64,000 bases of DNA, from the NCBI RefSeq assembly GCF_001957135.1, contig NZ_MPHK01000015.1:45742-109741 (forward strand). The letters run 5' to 3'. The first letter of the stretch is position 1, and every line of letters starts with the position of its first letter. The translations under genes were made by a program, and so were the position numbers. Under the pieces are notes generated by a model that saw only the letters and a program-made list of their open reading frames with translations, was not told the origin of the DNA and searched no databases. Below are positions 19,301-28,931 of the stretch, piece after piece. This DNA is from Shewanella sp. UCD-KL21 (GTDB lineage: Bacteria > Pseudomonadota > Gammaproteobacteria > Enterobacterales > Shewanellaceae).

Positions 19301-20027
19301 TGTGACGCAGTGAATTGTAAAACCCTTCAGTGGTTTGCCCGGTAAGGGTACGGCCTGAGGCATCGGTAATGGTGCCTGAGATCATCACCGGCAGGCGTTC
19401 GCCTAAGGTGTCGAAGACTTTTTCAATGGCAAATAATGCCGCTTTGGCGTTTAAGGTATCAAAGATGGTTTCAACCATGATGATGTCAGCGCCGCCGTCT
19501 ATCAATGCGCTGGTTGATTCAACATAGGCTTCGACTAATTCATCAAAACTGACGTTACGAAAGCTTGGGTCGTTAACATCTGGGCTGATAGAGCAGGTAC
19601 GGTTAGTTGGGCCCAGTACCCCAGCAACATAACGTTTAATGCCTGTTTGGGCTTCTACTTCATCAGCGGCCTCACGGGCGACTTTCGCGCCTTCAAGGTT
19701 GATTTCTGCCGACAGCGCTTGCATGTCATAGTCGGCCATGGCGATGGTAGTGGCATTAAAGGTGTTGGTTTCAATAATGTCAGCGCCTGCCAACATGTAC
19801 TTAGTGTGAATGTCTTTAATGATTTGGCGTTGGCTTAACACCAACATGTCATTGTTGCCTTTTACGTCACAATGCCAGTCTGTAAAGCGCTCACCACGGT
19901 AGTCTTGTTCTTCCAGTTTGTAGTCTTGAATCATAGTGCCCATGGCACCATCGAGGATAACAATGCGCTGTTTAAGCGTTTGTGTAAGTTGTTCAAGTAC
20001 CTGACTGTAGGAAGTCGACTTCGCCAT
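16311..20027 (-). CDS. metH: Cobalamin-dependent methionine synthase
   Basis: A 1238-residue cytoplasmic enzyme that transfers the methyl group of 5-methyltetrahydrofolate to homocysteine through methylcobalamin. Domains in order: homocysteine-binding ([14 protein letters not shown]; zinc cysteines in GLNCALG and [10 protein letters not shown]), pterin-binding ([24 protein letters not shown]), the B12 cap and Rossmann domain with the [14 protein letters not shown] motif whose His ligates cobalt and the downstream [12 protein letters not shown], and the C-terminal S-adenosylmethionine reactivation domain ([12 protein letters not shown]). Length is close to the E. coli enzyme. It is divergent from cobC at the head of the B12 block, so the enzyme sits beside its cofactor supply. 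A MetJ-like palindromic region lies about 190 bp upstream of the start. Confidence 0.98.
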   Translation of the reverse strand: MAKSTSYSQVLEQLTQTLKQRIVILDGAMGTMIQDYKLEEQDYRGERFTDWHCDVKGNNDMLVLSQRQIIKDIHTKYMLAGADIIETNTFNATTIAMADYDMQALSAEINLEGAKVAREAADEVEAQTGIKRYVAGVLGPTNRTCSISPDVNDPSFRNVSFDELVEAYVESTSALIDGGADIIMVETIFDTLNAKAALFAIEKVFDTLGERLPVMISGTITDASGRTLTGQTTEGFYNSLRHIKPLSIGLNCALGPKELRPYVEELSRIAECFVSAHPNAGLPNEFGGYDETPEEMAEVITDWAEEGMLNIVGGCCGSTPAHISAIRDAVINHDARLIPDIPVACRLSGLEPLTIDGNSLFVNVGERANVTGSAKFLRLIKEEKFEEALDVVREQVENGAQIIDVNMDEGMLDGAESMKKFLNLIASEPDISRVPIMIDSSKWDVIEAGLKCVQGKSIVNSISMKEGEAAFIKQATLVKRYGAAAIVMAFDEDGQADTRARKTEICTRAYRVLVDVVGFPPEDIIFDPNIFAIATGIDEHDNYAVDFIESIKDIKATLPYAMISGGVSNVSFSFRGNNPVREAIHAVFLYHAIQAGMDMGIVNAGQLAIYDDIDPELKDKVENVVQNLPCPVADSSNTEQLLDVAERFRGDGKQVAKKEDLAWRSLPVNERLSHALVKGITEFIDQDTEEARQQASRPLDVIEGPLMDGMNVVGDLFGAGKMFLPQVVKSARVMKKAVAYLNPYIEAEKVEGQSNGKILMVTVKGDVHDIGKNIVGVVLACNGYEVIDLGVMVPVDKIIEVAVAENVDIIGMSGLITPSLDEMVHNVKAFHKAGLTIPSIIGGATCSKIHTAVKIAPHAPTGAIYIADASRAVPMVSKLINNDTRQPTIDAAYDEYAMMREKRLSQTKRKTIVSIAAARENRCQHDWDNYSPFKPNKLGRQVFDDYPLADLVERIDWTPFFRSWELHGRFPDILTDKVVGVEASKLYEDGKAMLATIIKEKWLTAKAVIGLFPANSVNHDDIELYTDESRTEVEMTTHHLRMQLERVGNDNFCLSDFVAPKDSGVADYMGGFAVTTGHGIDEHVARFEANHDDYNAIMVKCLADRLAEAFAERMHERVRKEFWGYVADEALDNESLIREKYKGIRPAPGYPACPDHTEKGLLWDLLKPDETIDLNITESFAMFPTAAVSGWYFAHPKSRYFGVTNIGKDQVEDYAERKGMSVAEAEKWLAPVLDYDVE

Positions 20028-20213
20028 AACGTATTACCTTAATTGCTTTTGTGCTAAACACTTAAAATAGCGATAAATAACATGCTAACTTAAGTAGTTA
20101 GTGGATTGTGATAACGGTTTTAGATGAAATAAGCATACCTTTATTTATGCTTTAATTGGGCAGAATAATGTGAAATGCTCTGCAAAAAAATTCATCTTAA
20201 AATATTTTTTTTT

Positions 20214-20252
20214 GGACATTTAAACGTATAGACGTCCATAATACGTTTAAAT
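20214..20252. promoter_or_regulatory. MetJ-like boxes within a 12-bp inverted repeat, metH/cobC intergenic region
   Basis: Three abutting 8-mers, GGACATTT, AAACGTAT and AGACGTCC (20214-20237), match the MetJ box AGACGTCT at 5, 6 and 7 of 8 positions. The same region holds a perfect 12-bp inverted repeat, ATTTAAACGTAT (20218-20229) and ATACGTTTAAAT (20241-20252), with an 11-base centre. It lies between divergent metH and cobC. Control by MetJ is inferred from the box match; another regulator could use the palindrome. Confidence 0.55.
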
Positions 20253-20325
20253 CGATTGTAAGAGCAAGCCCATAGCTCACACTAAAAACACAAGCCAATT
20301 GAAACGGCTGATGGAGTCCCCTTAG

Positions 20326-21012
20326 ATGAAGCAAGCTAAGATAATATTGTTACGCCATGGCCAATGTGAGGGCGGCAGTATTTTGCGGGGTAAAACTGAT
20401 GTGGCGCTAACAGATTTGGGGTTAGCGAACATGCACCAGAGTGCGGCTAAGTTAGGGCTACTAGGCTGTTTGCCATCACTGCAGCTATACAGTTCGCCTT
20501 TAATGCGTTGCCACGCATTTGCCGCTGAATTAGCGCAGCAGTTAAATCAAGCCAGTGCTGACTTAGCTTTAAAGGTTGAGATAATGTCTCAATTACAGGA
20601 AATTGATTTTGGCTTGTGGGACGGCAAAAGCTTTACAGAGCTTTATCAGCATAGCGCTAAAGCGCTAGACGCTTATTGGGATAACCCTTGGGACAATGGC
20701 GCGCCCCAAGCTGAGCCTATGGCTGAATTTGAACAAAGAGTAGCGCAGGCTTTTGCGCAAATAACCCAGCAAGCTTATGACTTGGCTAAGGTTAATAATG
20801 AAGATGGCTCAGCATCAACCACGGCGCTGGTGGTGACCCACGGCGGGGTTATTCGCCACATTATCGCTTTGGTTTTAGGGCTTAACCGCTGCCAAGGGCT
20901 ATATGGGCAACTGAATATTGATTATGCCGCCACGGTGACCATCGATGTGTTTTGGCCTGAAACTGACGATAAATCGACTAAAGCTGTGTATCGCTTAAAC
21001 TGGCCGAGTTAA
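20326..21012 (+). CDS. cobC: Alpha-ribazole phosphatase (histidine phosphatase family)
   Basis: A 228-residue phosphoglycerate-mutase-like phosphatase. The catalytic RHG motif is at residues 10-12 (IILLRHGQCEGG), with the second arginine and acid in SSPLMRCHAFAAEL and EIDFGLWDGKSF, and the second histidine in ALVVTHGGVIRHI. Family members include CobC, which removes phosphate from alpha-ribazole-5-phosphate late in nucleotide-loop assembly. That role is chosen from its place directly before the riboswitch and the btu/cob operon; the sequence alone would allow other small-molecule phosphatases. It is divergent from metH and ends before the riboswitch, so it is probably transcribed from its own promoter outside riboswitch control. 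The ATG at 20326 follows a GGAG about nine bases upstream. Confidence 0.85.
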   Translation: MKQAKIILLRHGQCEGGSILRGKTDVALTDLGLANMHQSAAKLGLLGCLPSLQLYSSPLMRCHAFAAELAQQLNQASADLALKVEIMSQLQEIDFGLWDGKSFTELYQHSAKALDAYWDNPWDNGAPQAEPMAEFEQRVAQAFAQITQQAYDLAKVNNEDGSASTTALVVTHGGVIRHIIALVLGLNRCQGLYGQLNIDYAATVTIDVFWPETDDKSTKAVYRLNWPS

Positions 21013-21221
21013 TTTTAGGCTAAAATTTAATTGCTTATGGCGTGTGAAAGCGGCTCTGGTTATTGATTGCGGCTAAATTTAGCTGAAAAAACTAACTTCA
21101 CTTAGGCAGATATACCGTACAATATAAGCCGCATTTATTAAGTGCGATAAAATTTCAAATTAAGTCAATTTAGCTGCTGCTAAATGCTTGTATTAACGGC
21201 GTTAAGCAACGTCAGCATCAA

Positions 21222-21362
21222 GCGGTTAGCTAAATGAGTAGGGAATCGAGAACTAGCCTAAAAGCTATTTAGCTCGAACTGTACCCGCAACTGTAAAATA
21301 GCATGCTATCACTTGTCAGCTCAGTGATGAAAGAATGCCATTAAGTCAGATACCTAGCTTAG
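21222..21362 (+). promoter_or_regulatory. Cobalamin riboswitch aptamer
   Basis: The conserved core is readable: AGTAGGGAAT near 21237-21246, ACTGTACCCGCAACTGTAA near 21279-21297, a peripheral GCCA near 21337, and the closing AAGTCAGATACCTAGC near 21343-21358. AGCTA near 21228 can pair with TAGCT near 21354 as the closing stem. It lies in the leader of the B12 uptake and salvage operon, so adenosylcobalamin should repress it. The exact edges are approximate. Confidence 0.9.
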
Positions 21363-21390
21363 TTTTTCTTGCTGGATTAACAGCACCCAA

Positions 21391-21420
21391 CCACAACTTG
21401 AGCGGGTAACTCAGGTGGAG
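21391..21420 (+). promoter_or_regulatory. Candidate Shine-Dalgarno-sequestering hairpin of the riboswitch
   Basis: CCAC (21391-21394) and TTGAG (21398-21402) can pair with CTCAG (21410-21414) and GTGG (21415-21418), burying GGTGGAG (21414-21420), the best ribosome binding site in the leader. No T-tract terminator follows. This suggests the riboswitch acts on translation; it is inferred from pairing read by eye. Confidence 0.55.
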
Positions 21421-21428
21421 TTTGTATC

Positions 21429-21497
21429 GTGATCAGTACTAAAAGCCTAGATGTGGCAAAACATGCCCCGTGGATGACTGCAGGATCAGTAAGTTGA
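21429..21497 (+). CDS. 22-codon leader reading frame ahead of btuD
   Basis: A GTG start at 21429 lies eight bases after the strong GGTGGAG and opens a 22-residue frame (MISTKSLDVAKHAPWMTAGS then VS). Its TGA shares one base with the btuD ATG at 21497 (TGATG). The arrangement suggests translational coupling: ribosomes loaded at the riboswitch-controlled site would reach btuD. It resembles no peptide I know. It could also be a remnant of a longer upstream gene. Expression is not proven. Confidence 0.4.
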   Translation: MISTKSLDVAKHAPWMTAGSVS

Positions 21498-22381
21498 TGA
21501 CTGCGGCATTAACAGTTGATCAGCTAAGCTGGTCAGTTGCAGATAATGAGATCCTTTCTCAAGTCAGTTTTGCCCTGCAACAGGGTGAAATGCTAGGGCT
21601 TATTGGCCCGAATGGGGCCGGTAAATCCAGTTTACTGCGCTGCTTGTATCGTTATATCACCCCAGATGCAGGCAAAATCAGCTTATTTGGCGACAATATT
21701 GAGGGTTTTTCTCATAAAAAATTGGCCACTAAGGTTGCGGTGGTGCAGCAAGAGTCACCGCATTATTTTGATATGACCACCCATCAACTGGTTTCAATGG
21801 GCTTAACCCCCCATAAAGGCCTTTTTGAAACCAACACCCAAGCAGATGCAGATGATATTGCCAAGGCGCTGGCTAAAGTGGGTCTTGAGCACAAAGCCTT
21901 ACAGCAATATGAGCAGTTATCTGGCGGTGAAAAACAGCGGGCATTAATTGCGCGGGCTATCGTGCAAAAGCCGCAGTTATTGATCCTTGATGAGCCCACT
22001 AATCATTTAGATATTCGTTATCAAATCCAAATTCTTGAGCTGGTTAGGCAGCTTGGCATTAGCGTGATTGCCTCTATTCACGATCTTAATTTAGCCAGCG
22101 CGGTGTGCGATAGATTGCTGTTACTTGATCAAGGTGAGTGCATCGCCCAAGGCCTACCAGATGAAGTGTTAACAGAAACCATTTTGGGTGAGGTATTTGA
22201 TGTTTGCTGCCAAATATCACGTCACCCGCAACATGGAAAACCGTTAATTACCTATTTTTATGGTTATCAAAGTCATTATGACCATGCTAATCAAAGCACT
22301 TGTCAAAGCTCGCAGCAAAACGCTTATCCAAGCTCTGAGCAAAAGCATGGCCAATCAAAACACGGGCAGGGCGATAAATGA
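21497..22381 (+). CDS. btuD: Vitamin B12 ABC transporter ATP-binding protein
   Basis: A 294-residue ATPase that powers cobalamin import through BtuC. Walker A is GPNGAGKSS, the signature is LSGGEKQRALIARA, Walker B is LLILDEPTNHLD and the switch histidine is in IASIHDLNLA. It belongs to the iron-siderophore/B12 class. The start at ATG 21497 overlaps the stop of the leader frame; an in-frame GTG at 21470 is an alternative. The last 35 residues are a low-complexity Ser/Gln/His tail not needed for the fold. The stop overlaps the btuC start (ATGA). Position behind the riboswitch and before cob genes supports B12 rather than siderophore as substrate. Confidence 0.92.
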   Translation: MTAALTVDQLSWSVADNEILSQVSFALQQGEMLGLIGPNGAGKSSLLRCLYRYITPDAGKISLFGDNIEGFSHKKLATKVAVVQQESPHYFDMTTHQLVSMGLTPHKGLFETNTQADADDIAKALAKVGLEHKALQQYEQLSGGEKQRALIARAIVQKPQLLILDEPTNHLDIRYQIQILELVRQLGISVIASIHDLNLASAVCDRLLLLDQGECIAQGLPDEVLTETILGEVFDVCCQISRHPQHGKPLITYFYGYQSHYDHANQSTCQSSQQNAYPSSEQKHGQSKHGQGDK

Positions 22382-23520
22382 CCGTCATTGATGCGCCTCA
22401 AGCTGTGAGCCGATCACTGCCAATGAGTTTAAGCCTTAAGCATAAGCTACTGCTGTTTGTTACTGCAATGGTGACCTTAATCACCCCTATAGCAGCAGCA
22501 AGTTTCGGCGCTGCTAATATCAGTTTTGAACAGGTCGTTAGCTTGTTTGCTAATTTGGCATTAGGCGTGGATGAAACAGACCGCTTAACTCAGCGGATTG
22601 TGTTTGAGCTGCGTTTTCCAAGAATTATTTTAGCCTTTGTGGCTGGGGCGGGCTTAGCGCTAGCGGGCAGCGTATTACAAACCGTAACACGTAACCCATT
22701 GGCAGACCCATATTTGTTTGGTATTAGTTCAGGGGCGTCATTTGGCGCAGTATTAGTGCTGAGTTTTTTTGGCAGCCAAGGCATAGTGCAACAATGGTTA
22801 GCAGAGTCTTCTAGTCAGTTTGCTGAAGTTATTGCTGCTTCAGGCTTTTTTAGCAACGATGCATGGTGGTCTTGGTCATCCCTTAGCTTACCCATTGGCG
22901 CTTTTATGGGGTCGAGCTTATCTGTGTTATTGGTATTAGGCTTGTCGGGTTTTGGCCGCGCCAGCCAAGTTGAGCGGATGCTATTGTCTGGGGTCGCCAC
23001 CTCTTTCATGTTCGGCGCGCTAACCAGCTTGGTGTTGTATTTCTCAAGCCCTCAAGCGGCGGCGTCAGTGTTGTTTTGGAGTTTGGGCAGTTTTGCCAAA
23101 GCCAGCTGGACTGGGCTGGTGATCCCATCTGTGGTGGTGGTTTGCAGCATATTAATTATTTTAGCGTTTAAGCGTCAGGTGGTTGCTATTCAAGCCGGTG
23201 ATGAAACCGCGCACTCCTTGGGCGTTAATGTCACCAAAATTCGCTTAGCCATGCTTATTTTATGTTCATTAATTACCGCCACCTTGGTGGCAAGTTGTGG
23301 CGGTATTGGCTTTGTCGGTTTGATGATCCCCCATACCGTGCGGCTGCTGTATCCTGGGCAACAGCCTATTATGATGACGGCATTAGTCGGCGGCATATTT
23401 ATGGTATGGATTGATGTGTTAGCCCGTTGTTTATTAGGCAACCAAGAGTTGCCTGTAGGTATTATCACTGCCGCAATTGGTAGTGTATTTTTTCTTTTTG
23501 TATTACGTCATCGTCGATGA
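22378..23520 (+). CDS. btuC: Vitamin B12 ABC transporter permease
   Basis: A 380-residue FecCD-family inner membrane permease with about ten helices. Family blocks are RIVFELRFPRIILAFVAGAG, GSVLQTVTRNPLADPYLFGI and GGIGFVGLMIPHTVRLLYPG, the last containing the coupling region that contacts BtuD. A stretch near residues 150-170 (SSSQFAEVIAASGFFSNDAW) is an insertion relative to shorter family members. It overlaps btuD by four bases and precedes cobT by 24 bases. The cognate periplasmic protein BtuF is not in this operon but at 42170. Confidence 0.92.
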   Translation: MTVIDAPQAVSRSLPMSLSLKHKLLLFVTAMVTLITPIAAASFGAANISFEQVVSLFANLALGVDETDRLTQRIVFELRFPRIILAFVAGAGLALAGSVLQTVTRNPLADPYLFGISSGASFGAVLVLSFFGSQGIVQQWLAESSSQFAEVIAASGFFSNDAWWSWSSLSLPIGAFMGSSLSVLLVLGLSGFGRASQVERMLLSGVATSFMFGALTSLVLYFSSPQAAASVLFWSLGSFAKASWTGLVIPSVVVVCSILIILAFKRQVVAIQAGDETAHSLGVNVTKIRLAMLILCSLITATLVASCGGIGFVGLMIPHTVRLLYPGQQPIMMTALVGGIFMVWIDVLARCLLGNQELPVGIITAAIGSVFFLFVLRHRR

Positions 23521-23544
23521 AATTGTAGTTTTGGAGAGTTTTAG

Positions 23545-24612
23545 ATGTTTGCGGTAGATCCTGTTAGTCATAAATTTGATGATCAAATACAGCATAAAAT
23601 TAATCAAAAAACCAAGCCGTTAGGGGCATTAGGCTTACTCGAAACCTTGGCTATGCAGATTGCGCAAGTGCAACTGTCGCCACAAGCTAATATGAAACCA
23701 AAGTACAATATTAGGCATAAGCTAAGTATTAATAAGCCGGCTATGTTGGTGTTTGCTGGCGATCATGGTATTGCTGCTCATGGGGTATCTATTGCCCCCA
23801 GTGAAGTCACCCAACAAATGGTGGCTAACTTTGCTAATGGCGGCGCGGCGATTAATGTTTTTTGTCGTCAAATGGGTTTAAACCTTGAAGTGATTGATTG
23901 CGGCATGTTGCAGCCAGTTGATGATCCACGTATTACTCAGCATCGTTTAGGCAATGGCACTCAAGCAATTCATCAAAAAGCGGCCATGAGTTTATTAGCG
24001 GTTAAAGATGGCTTTAGCTATGCAAGTGAAGTGGTGCAGCGTCACTATGATTCAGGTTGTAACCTGATTGCGCTTGGTGAAATGGGCATTGGCAATACCT
24101 CGTCAGCTGCGGCGATTATGGCCGCATTATTAGGCTTAGACATTAAAGAGTGTGTCGGCCGAGGTACGGGGATTGATGATAGTGCCTTTGCTCTTAAAAC
24201 CGAGTTATTGGGGGTAGCGCTTAACCTACATAGAAGTAAATTTACCGATCCGGTTAATGTACTTGCCTGTGTTGGCGGCTTTGAAATTGTGCAAATGACA
24301 GGCGCTATTTTAGCGGCCGCTGAGAAAAAGATGCTGGTGGTTATTGATGGCTTTATTGCAACCGCAGCCGCATTAGCCGCAGTTAAATTACACCCAGATG
24401 TAAAAGATTACTTAATTTTTGCTCACCAATCAGATGAGCAAGGCCATATTAAAATGCTAGCCGCAATGGATGCTAAACCACTATTGCAATTAGGGTTTAG
24501 ATTAGGCGAAGGTACAGGCGCCGCACTATCACTGCCAATCATTGAAGCGGCGGTGAACTTTTATAATGATATGGCTAGTTTTGAAAATGCGGGCGTAAAA
24601 TCCGTGGTGTAA
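23545..24612 (+). CDS. cobT: Nicotinate-nucleotide:dimethylbenzimidazole phosphoribosyltransferase
   Basis: A 355-residue cytoplasmic enzyme that moves ribose phosphate from nicotinate mononucleotide to dimethylbenzimidazole, giving alpha-ribazole phosphate for the lower ligand of B12. Family motifs are [15 protein letters not shown] near the start, [45 protein letters not shown] and, near the C-terminus, [14 protein letters not shown] with the catalytic Glu. Length is usual. GGAG lies upstream of the ATG. It follows btuC closely in the riboswitch operon and feeds cobS through cobC. Confidence 0.96.
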   Translation: MFAVDPVSHKFDDQIQHKINQKTKPLGALGLLETLAMQIAQVQLSPQANMKPKYNIRHKLSINKPAMLVFAGDHGIAAHGVSIAPSEVTQQMVANFANGGAAINVFCRQMGLNLEVIDCGMLQPVDDPRITQHRLGNGTQAIHQKAAMSLLAVKDGFSYASEVVQRHYDSGCNLIALGEMGIGNTSSAAAIMAALLGLDIKECVGRGTGIDDSAFALKTELLGVALNLHRSKFTDPVNVLACVGGFEIVQMTGAILAAAEKKMLVVIDGFIATAAALAAVKLHPDVKDYLIFAHQSDEQGHIKMLAAMDAKPLLQLGFRLGEGTGAALSLPIIEAAVNFYNDMASFENAGVKSVV

Positions 24613-24700
24613 TTGCGTTGTTAATCGAGAAGTAAATAACGCAGAAAATATTATCGCTGTGATAGGCAATTAGCTGTAATAGCCAATTAAAGGGAACGTC

Positions 24701-25549
24701 ATGGAGCAACAGTCGTCATCGGAGGGGGCAAAAAATCAGTCTGATGAAACTGATTATCAAGCGCCTAAAAGTGGAAGTACACTAAAAAAACAACTGAATT
24801 TATTGCTTATTGCATTAAGCTTTTTTACTCGAATTCCGGTGCCATCTTGGGTTGAGTTTGACAGTGAAAAGCTTAATCAAGCTAGTCGTTATTTTGGCGT
24901 AATTGGGCTATTAGTTGGCAGCTTAAGCGCAGCGGTATTTTGGGCTAGTCAGTTTGTTTTGCCTAATGGCGTCGCAGTGATCTTGGCGATGATCACTGGC
25001 GTATTAATTACTGGAGGCTTTCATGAGGACGGCCTTGCTGATACCGCTGATGGCTTTGGTGGTGGCTGGAAAGTAGCTGACAAGCTGCGCATTATGAAAG
25101 ATTCAAGAATAGGGACTTATGGCACCTTAGCCTTGGTACTTTGCCTGTTATTAAAGTGGCAATTGTTAGTCGAAATTGCCCTTTACAGCCCGATTAATGC
25201 GGTCATCGCGATTGTTGTAGCCCATGGTTTAAGCCGTGTGCTTGCAGGGAGCATTATCTTTTCAGGCCAATATGTTACTGAAGATGATGGCAGCAAATCA
25301 AAACCTCTGGCGCAGCATCAGCACATCAATGACCTATTGATCCTATGCTTAAGTGGCTTTGTGGTACTGGCCTGCTTAAACGGAGTAATCGCCTTTGGGT
25401 TGTTATTGCTATTAGTGTTATTACGACAAGTCTTGATATGGGGCGGCAATCGTCAAATTGGCGGCTATACCGGTGACACGTTAGGGGCCGCACAACAGAT
25501 TGCTGAACTGGTTTGTTATGGCGCTATTTTAGTTATAGGTTTACATTAA
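24701..25549 (+). CDS. cobS: Adenosylcobinamide-GDP ribazoletransferase (cobalamin synthase)
   Basis: A 282-residue inner membrane enzyme that joins adenosylcobinamide-GDP with alpha-ribazole (phosphate) in the last step of B12 assembly. Motifs are ALSFFTRIPVPSW, the metal-binding GGFHEDGLADTADGFGGG, and RIMKDSRIGTYG; TGDTLGAAQQIAE is near the C-terminus. Six or so membrane segments are evident. The first 30 residues (MEQQSSSEGAKNQSDETDYQ onward) are a polar extension beyond the usual family start. The ATG follows AAAGGGAACGTC. It lies 88 bases after cobT and 51 before cobU. Confidence 0.95.
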   Translation: MEQQSSSEGAKNQSDETDYQAPKSGSTLKKQLNLLLIALSFFTRIPVPSWVEFDSEKLNQASRYFGVIGLLVGSLSAAVFWASQFVLPNGVAVILAMITGVLITGGFHEDGLADTADGFGGGWKVADKLRIMKDSRIGTYGTLALVLCLLLKWQLLVEIALYSPINAVIAIVVAHGLSRVLAGSIIFSGQYVTEDDGSKSKPLAQHQHINDLLILCLSGFVVLACLNGVIAFGLLLLLVLLRQVLIWGGNRQIGGYTGDTLGAAQQIAELVCYGAILVIGLH

Positions 25550-25600
25550 GTTTTTGAAGAGTTTTTTAGCTTAGATGAATGTTAATAAAGGAAAAACTGC

Positions 25601-26152
25601 ATGATCCATCTGGTTCTTGGTGGTGCCCGATCAGGTAAAAGCCGTTATGGTGAATCCCTTGCTGAGCCTTTTGCTTTGCAAGGGCATCGTTGCGTCTATA
25701 TCGCCACTGCAACCGCACTTGATGATGAGATGGAGCAGCGAATTTTACGTCACAAACAAGATAGAGACGATTCAAATATTGATTGGGAGTTGATTGAAAC
25801 ACCCTTGGCTGTCGCTCATACCTTAGTAAAATATGACTCCCCGAATACGCTACTGTTTGTCGATTGCCTGACGCTGTATTTAACTAATCATTTAGTGGCC
25901 AGTGAAGAGACTCACCGTGATGGTGTTGATGATTTATGGCAACAGCAAAAGCAGGCGTTATTGGCATGTTTACCCACCCTTGAAGCGCAGGTGATATTGG
26001 TCAGTAATGAAGTCGGCTCGGGCATTGTGCCACTTGGGGAATTAAGCCGCCGTTTTGCCGATGAAGCCGGTTGGTTAAACCAAGACGTTGCCAAAATTGC
26101 TGACAAGGTCACCTTAGTGGTTGCAGGTTTGCCCGTTGAACTTAAACGCTAA
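25601..26152 (+). CDS. cobU: Adenosylcobinamide kinase / guanylyltransferase
   Basis: A 183-residue bifunctional enzyme that phosphorylates adenosylcobinamide and then adds GMP to give adenosylcobinamide-GDP, the CobS substrate. The N-terminal P-loop is GGARSGKSRYGESLA, followed by YIATATALDDEME and the RHKQDR block with the guanylylated histidine; the second nucleotide-binding motif is LLFVDCLTLYLTN, and VSNEVGSGIVP is also conserved. AAGGA precedes the ATG. Length matches the family. The operon contains cobU, cobS, cobT and cobC, the complete nucleotide-loop pathway. Confidence 0.96.
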   Translation: MIHLVLGGARSGKSRYGESLAEPFALQGHRCVYIATATALDDEMEQRILRHKQDRDDSNIDWELIETPLAVAHTLVKYDSPNTLLFVDCLTLYLTNHLVASEETHRDGVDDLWQQQKQALLACLPTLEAQVILVSNEVGSGIVPLGELSRRFADEAGWLNQDVAKIADKVTLVVAGLPVELKR

Positions 26153-26280
26153 GCGGGTGTTTAGGCTAATTCCTCACAACAAAGATCGGATATGCATTGA
26201 TAAAAATGCCAATACGTTATTCACTTTCTCTAATATCACTGCATAGCTGTAACTGCTTAAATGACAGATAAAAATCAACC

Positions 26281-27897
26281 ATGACTCAAACTAAAACTAT
26301 AACTAAAACTAAAACTAGCGCTAACAATACGGCCAAATCTGCCCATAACTATCAAGCCGGAGCGGCTAAAACCTTAATGGTGCAAGGCACCACGTCAGAT
26401 GCGGGTAAAAGCACCCTAGTTGCGGGTCTATGCCGGGTGTTTGCTCGTCAAGGTATTAAGGTCGCGCCATTTAAACCGCAAAATATGGCATTGAATAGCG
26501 CAGTTACCTTAGATGGTGGCGAAATTGGCCGCGCCCAAGCATTGCAAGCCGTGGCGTGTAAGCTTGAGCTGCATACGGATTTTAACCCTGTATTATTAAA
26601 GCCAAGCAGTGATACTGGCTCCCAAGTGATTATCCACGGTAAAGCCTTGACCACATTAGAGGCGAAAGCCTTTTTTGGCCCTGAAAGCCGTAACTATAAA
26701 AGCCTTGCTATGGATGCAGTATTACAGTCTTTTGAGCGCTTAACTCAGCAATATCAGCTGGTGGTCGTTGAAGGGGCTGGTAGCCCTGCAGAAATCAATT
26801 TGCGCGAAGGGGACATCGCCAATATGGGCTTTGCTGAAGCGGTCGATTGCCCTGTCATTATTATTGCCGATATCGATAAAGGTGGCGTATTTGCCCATCT
26901 TGTGGGCACCTTGGCACTGCTCAGTGAATCAGAGCAACAAAGAGTTAAAGGCTTTGTGATTAACCGCTTTCGCGGCGATATTAGCCTATTACAGTCTGGC
27001 ATCGACTGGCTGGAAAACTACACCCAAAAACCGGTCTTTGGGGTCTTGCCTTACTTACATGACCTGCATTTAGATGCTGAAGATGCGCTGATTGACTCCC
27101 ATGGGAAAGTCACGGGTTCGGAAAAGGACTTAGCCATTATCAATCATAAGCTCAAAGTGCTGGTGTTAGTTTTTCCAAGGATCAGTAATCATACTGACTT
27201 TGACCCTTTACGCTTGAATCCTTACATTGAGTTTCATTATCTTAGCCTGCAAACCCAAGCCAGTAATCCAGATTTCCCCAAAGTGGATTTAATCATATTA
27301 CCAGGCAGTAAAAATGTCAGAGCAGATTTAGAATTTATGCGTCAACAAGGCTGGGATCTTGAGGTTAATAAGCACTTACGTTATGGCGGTAAAGTCATAG
27401 GCATTTGTGGTGGTTATCAAATGTTAGGCCAATATATTCATGACCCCGATGCCATTGAAGATGTTGCTGGCAGCAGTATAGGTTTAGGTCTACTGCCGAT
27501 TGAAACCACACTGACGGCAGATAAAACCCTGTGTAAAGTAAGTGGTCACTTAGCGCTTAATGAAGCTAAAGCAGGTATTGAAGGTTATGAGATTCACTGC
27601 GGCGTAACTCAAAAACTGACTTCTGCAGAATTGCCTGAGCCCATCAGGCTCACATTACAGCAGAGTGATACGCAGTACGCAGAAGGCCTACTCAGTGATG
27701 ATAACCAAATTTTGGCAACCTATGTTCATGGTTTATTTGATAGCCCAGATGCCTGTGAGCTTATATTGCAGTGGGCAGGGCTTGCTCAAGCCAAAAGCAT
27801 TGATATAAACCAAATACGCGAACAACAATTAGAAAGATTAGCAGATGTGCTTGAAGCGCATTTAGATATGGATAAATTAACAGGAAGTCTCTCATGA
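26281..27897 (+). CDS. cobQ: Adenosylcobyric acid synthase
   Basis: A 538-residue amidotransferase that amidates four carboxylates of adenosylcobyrinic diamide, using glutamine and ATP. The N-terminal ATP-binding domain has [31 protein letters not shown] and [16 protein letters not shown]; the C-terminal glutaminase has [13 protein letters not shown], the nucleophile Cys in [10 protein letters not shown] and a final histidine in YVHGLFD. The first 32 residues are a Thr/Lys-rich stretch coded by ACTAAA repeats and absent from typical CobQ, so ATG 26377 is a possible true start, though neither start has a good ribosome binding site. It overlaps cobO by four bases. No corrin-ring synthesis genes are in the window, so cobQ suggests use of salvaged precursors or genes elsewhere. 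Confidence 0.95.
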   Translation: MTQTKTITKTKTSANNTAKSAHNYQAGAAKTLMVQGTTSDAGKSTLVAGLCRVFARQGIKVAPFKPQNMALNSAVTLDGGEIGRAQALQAVACKLELHTDFNPVLLKPSSDTGSQVIIHGKALTTLEAKAFFGPESRNYKSLAMDAVLQSFERLTQQYQLVVVEGAGSPAEINLREGDIANMGFAEAVDCPVIIIADIDKGGVFAHLVGTLALLSESEQQRVKGFVINRFRGDISLLQSGIDWLENYTQKPVFGVLPYLHDLHLDAEDALIDSHGKVTGSEKDLAIINHKLKVLVLVFPRISNHTDFDPLRLNPYIEFHYLSLQTQASNPDFPKVDLIILPGSKNVRADLEFMRQQGWDLEVNKHLRYGGKVIGICGGYQMLGQYIHDPDAIEDVAGSSIGLGLLPIETTLTADKTLCKVSGHLALNEAKAGIEGYEIHCGVTQKLTSAELPEPIRLTLQQSDTQYAEGLLSDDNQILATYVHGLFDSPDACELILQWAGLAQAKSIDINQIREQQLERLADVLEAHLDMDKLTGSLS

Positions 27898-28541
27898 GTG
27901 ATAACGAAAACCAGAACGAAAACCAGAGCCAAACTAGTAATATCGATGCCACTAAAGCCGATCGCCATAAAGCGCGTCAGCAAAAAGTTAAACAAGGTGT
28001 CGATGCTAAAATTGCTGCCGCCCAAGATGAAAAAGGCATTTTGCTGGTACTGACGGGCAACGGTAAAGGTAAATCGACTTCAGGTTTTGGCTCAGTAGCC
28101 CGCGCTGTAGGTCATGGACACAAAGCCGCAGTGGTGCAATTTATCAAAGGCACTTGGGCCTGTGGCGAGCGTAATTTATTAGAAGGTGCAGGGGTTGAGT
28201 TTCATGTGATGGGCACTGGTTTTACTTGGGAAACCCAAGATAAAGAAAAAGACACCCAAGCGGCGATGGAAGCATGGATTGAAGCTGAAAAACTCTTACA
28301 AGATGAATCGGTAAATTTAGTGTTATTAGATGAGTTAACTTATATGGTGAGCTATCACTACATAGAGGTTGAGCGCGTACTTAATGCGTTAAAAAATCGC
28401 CCAGCCATGCAACATGTTATCATTACCGGCCGTGCCTGCCATCGTGAAATCATTGAACTTGCCGATACAGTGTCCGAAGTTCAACCGATAAAACACGCTT
28501 TTAATGATGGCATTAAAGCGCAGCTAGGGTTTGATTATTAA
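27894..28541 (+). CDS. cobO: Corrinoid adenosyltransferase (CobA/CobO/BtuR type)
   Basis: A 215-residue enzyme that transfers the adenosyl group of ATP to the cobalt of reduced corrinoids. It has the P-loop [32 protein letters not shown], and [20 protein letters not shown] followed by [17 protein letters not shown]. The first 20 residues are a charged, Asn/Gln-rich tail ([16 protein letters not shown]). Its ATG overlaps the cobQ stop (ATGA) and it is the last clear B12 gene of the operon. The names btuR, cobA and cobO are all used for this family. Confidence 0.95.
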   Translation: MSDNENQNENQSQTSNIDATKADRHKARQQKVKQGVDAKIAAAQDEKGILLVLTGNGKGKSTSGFGSVARAVGHGHKAAVVQFIKGTWACGERNLLEGAGVEFHVMGTGFTWETQDKEKDTQAAMEAWIEAEKLLQDESVNLVLLDELTYMVSYHYIEVERVLNALKNRPAMQHVIITGRACHREIIELADTVSEVQPIKHAFNDGIKAQLGFDY

Positions 28542-28634
28542 TCAAATTTATTTGTTACTGATCCCTTGGTAACATTATGTAAGCCTAAGTGCTCAATACA
28601 ATAGAAATTTAATGAATTAAAAAGAGAGATAATA

Positions 28635-28871
28635 ATGAAAACAATGACCTGTAAACAACTTGGTGGTGCTTGTGATCAAGTGTTCCATGCTGAGACATTT
28701 GAAGAAATGGCCGCGCAAAGTAAAATGCATGCAATGGCGATGTTTCAGCAGCAGGATGCGCCACATATGTTAGTGATGTCGCAAATGGCGCATTTGATGC
28801 AAGATCCTGCAGCGATGCAGCAGTTTATGGACGAGAAAAGAAAGCAATTTGATGCCTTGGCGGAAGATTAA
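28635..28871 (+). CDS. DUF1059-family small protein
   Basis: A 78-residue protein opening with MKTMTCKQLGGACDQVFHAE and continuing TFEEMAAQSKMHAMAMF, the recognisable DUF1059 pattern with two conserved cysteines. It is methionine-rich (13 Met) in the second half. No function is established. AGAGAG precedes the ATG. It follows cobO by 93 bases and precedes the S51 peptidase gene; whether it belongs to the B12 transcript is uncertain. Confidence 0.8.
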   Translation: MKTMTCKQLGGACDQVFHAETFEEMAAQSKMHAMAMFQQQDAPHMLVMSQMAHLMQDPAAMQQFMDEKRKQFDALAED

Positions 28872-28931
28872 CCCGTCTAGCTAATCGACTGAAATTAAGA
28901 ATGGAAAACAGTAAAAGGACTTACAAGATCA

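Noticed and set aside
17899..19838. Several frames of up to 187 residues opposite metH
   Set aside because: metH is unambiguous; these run antisense and read as Ser/Arg-rich artefacts.
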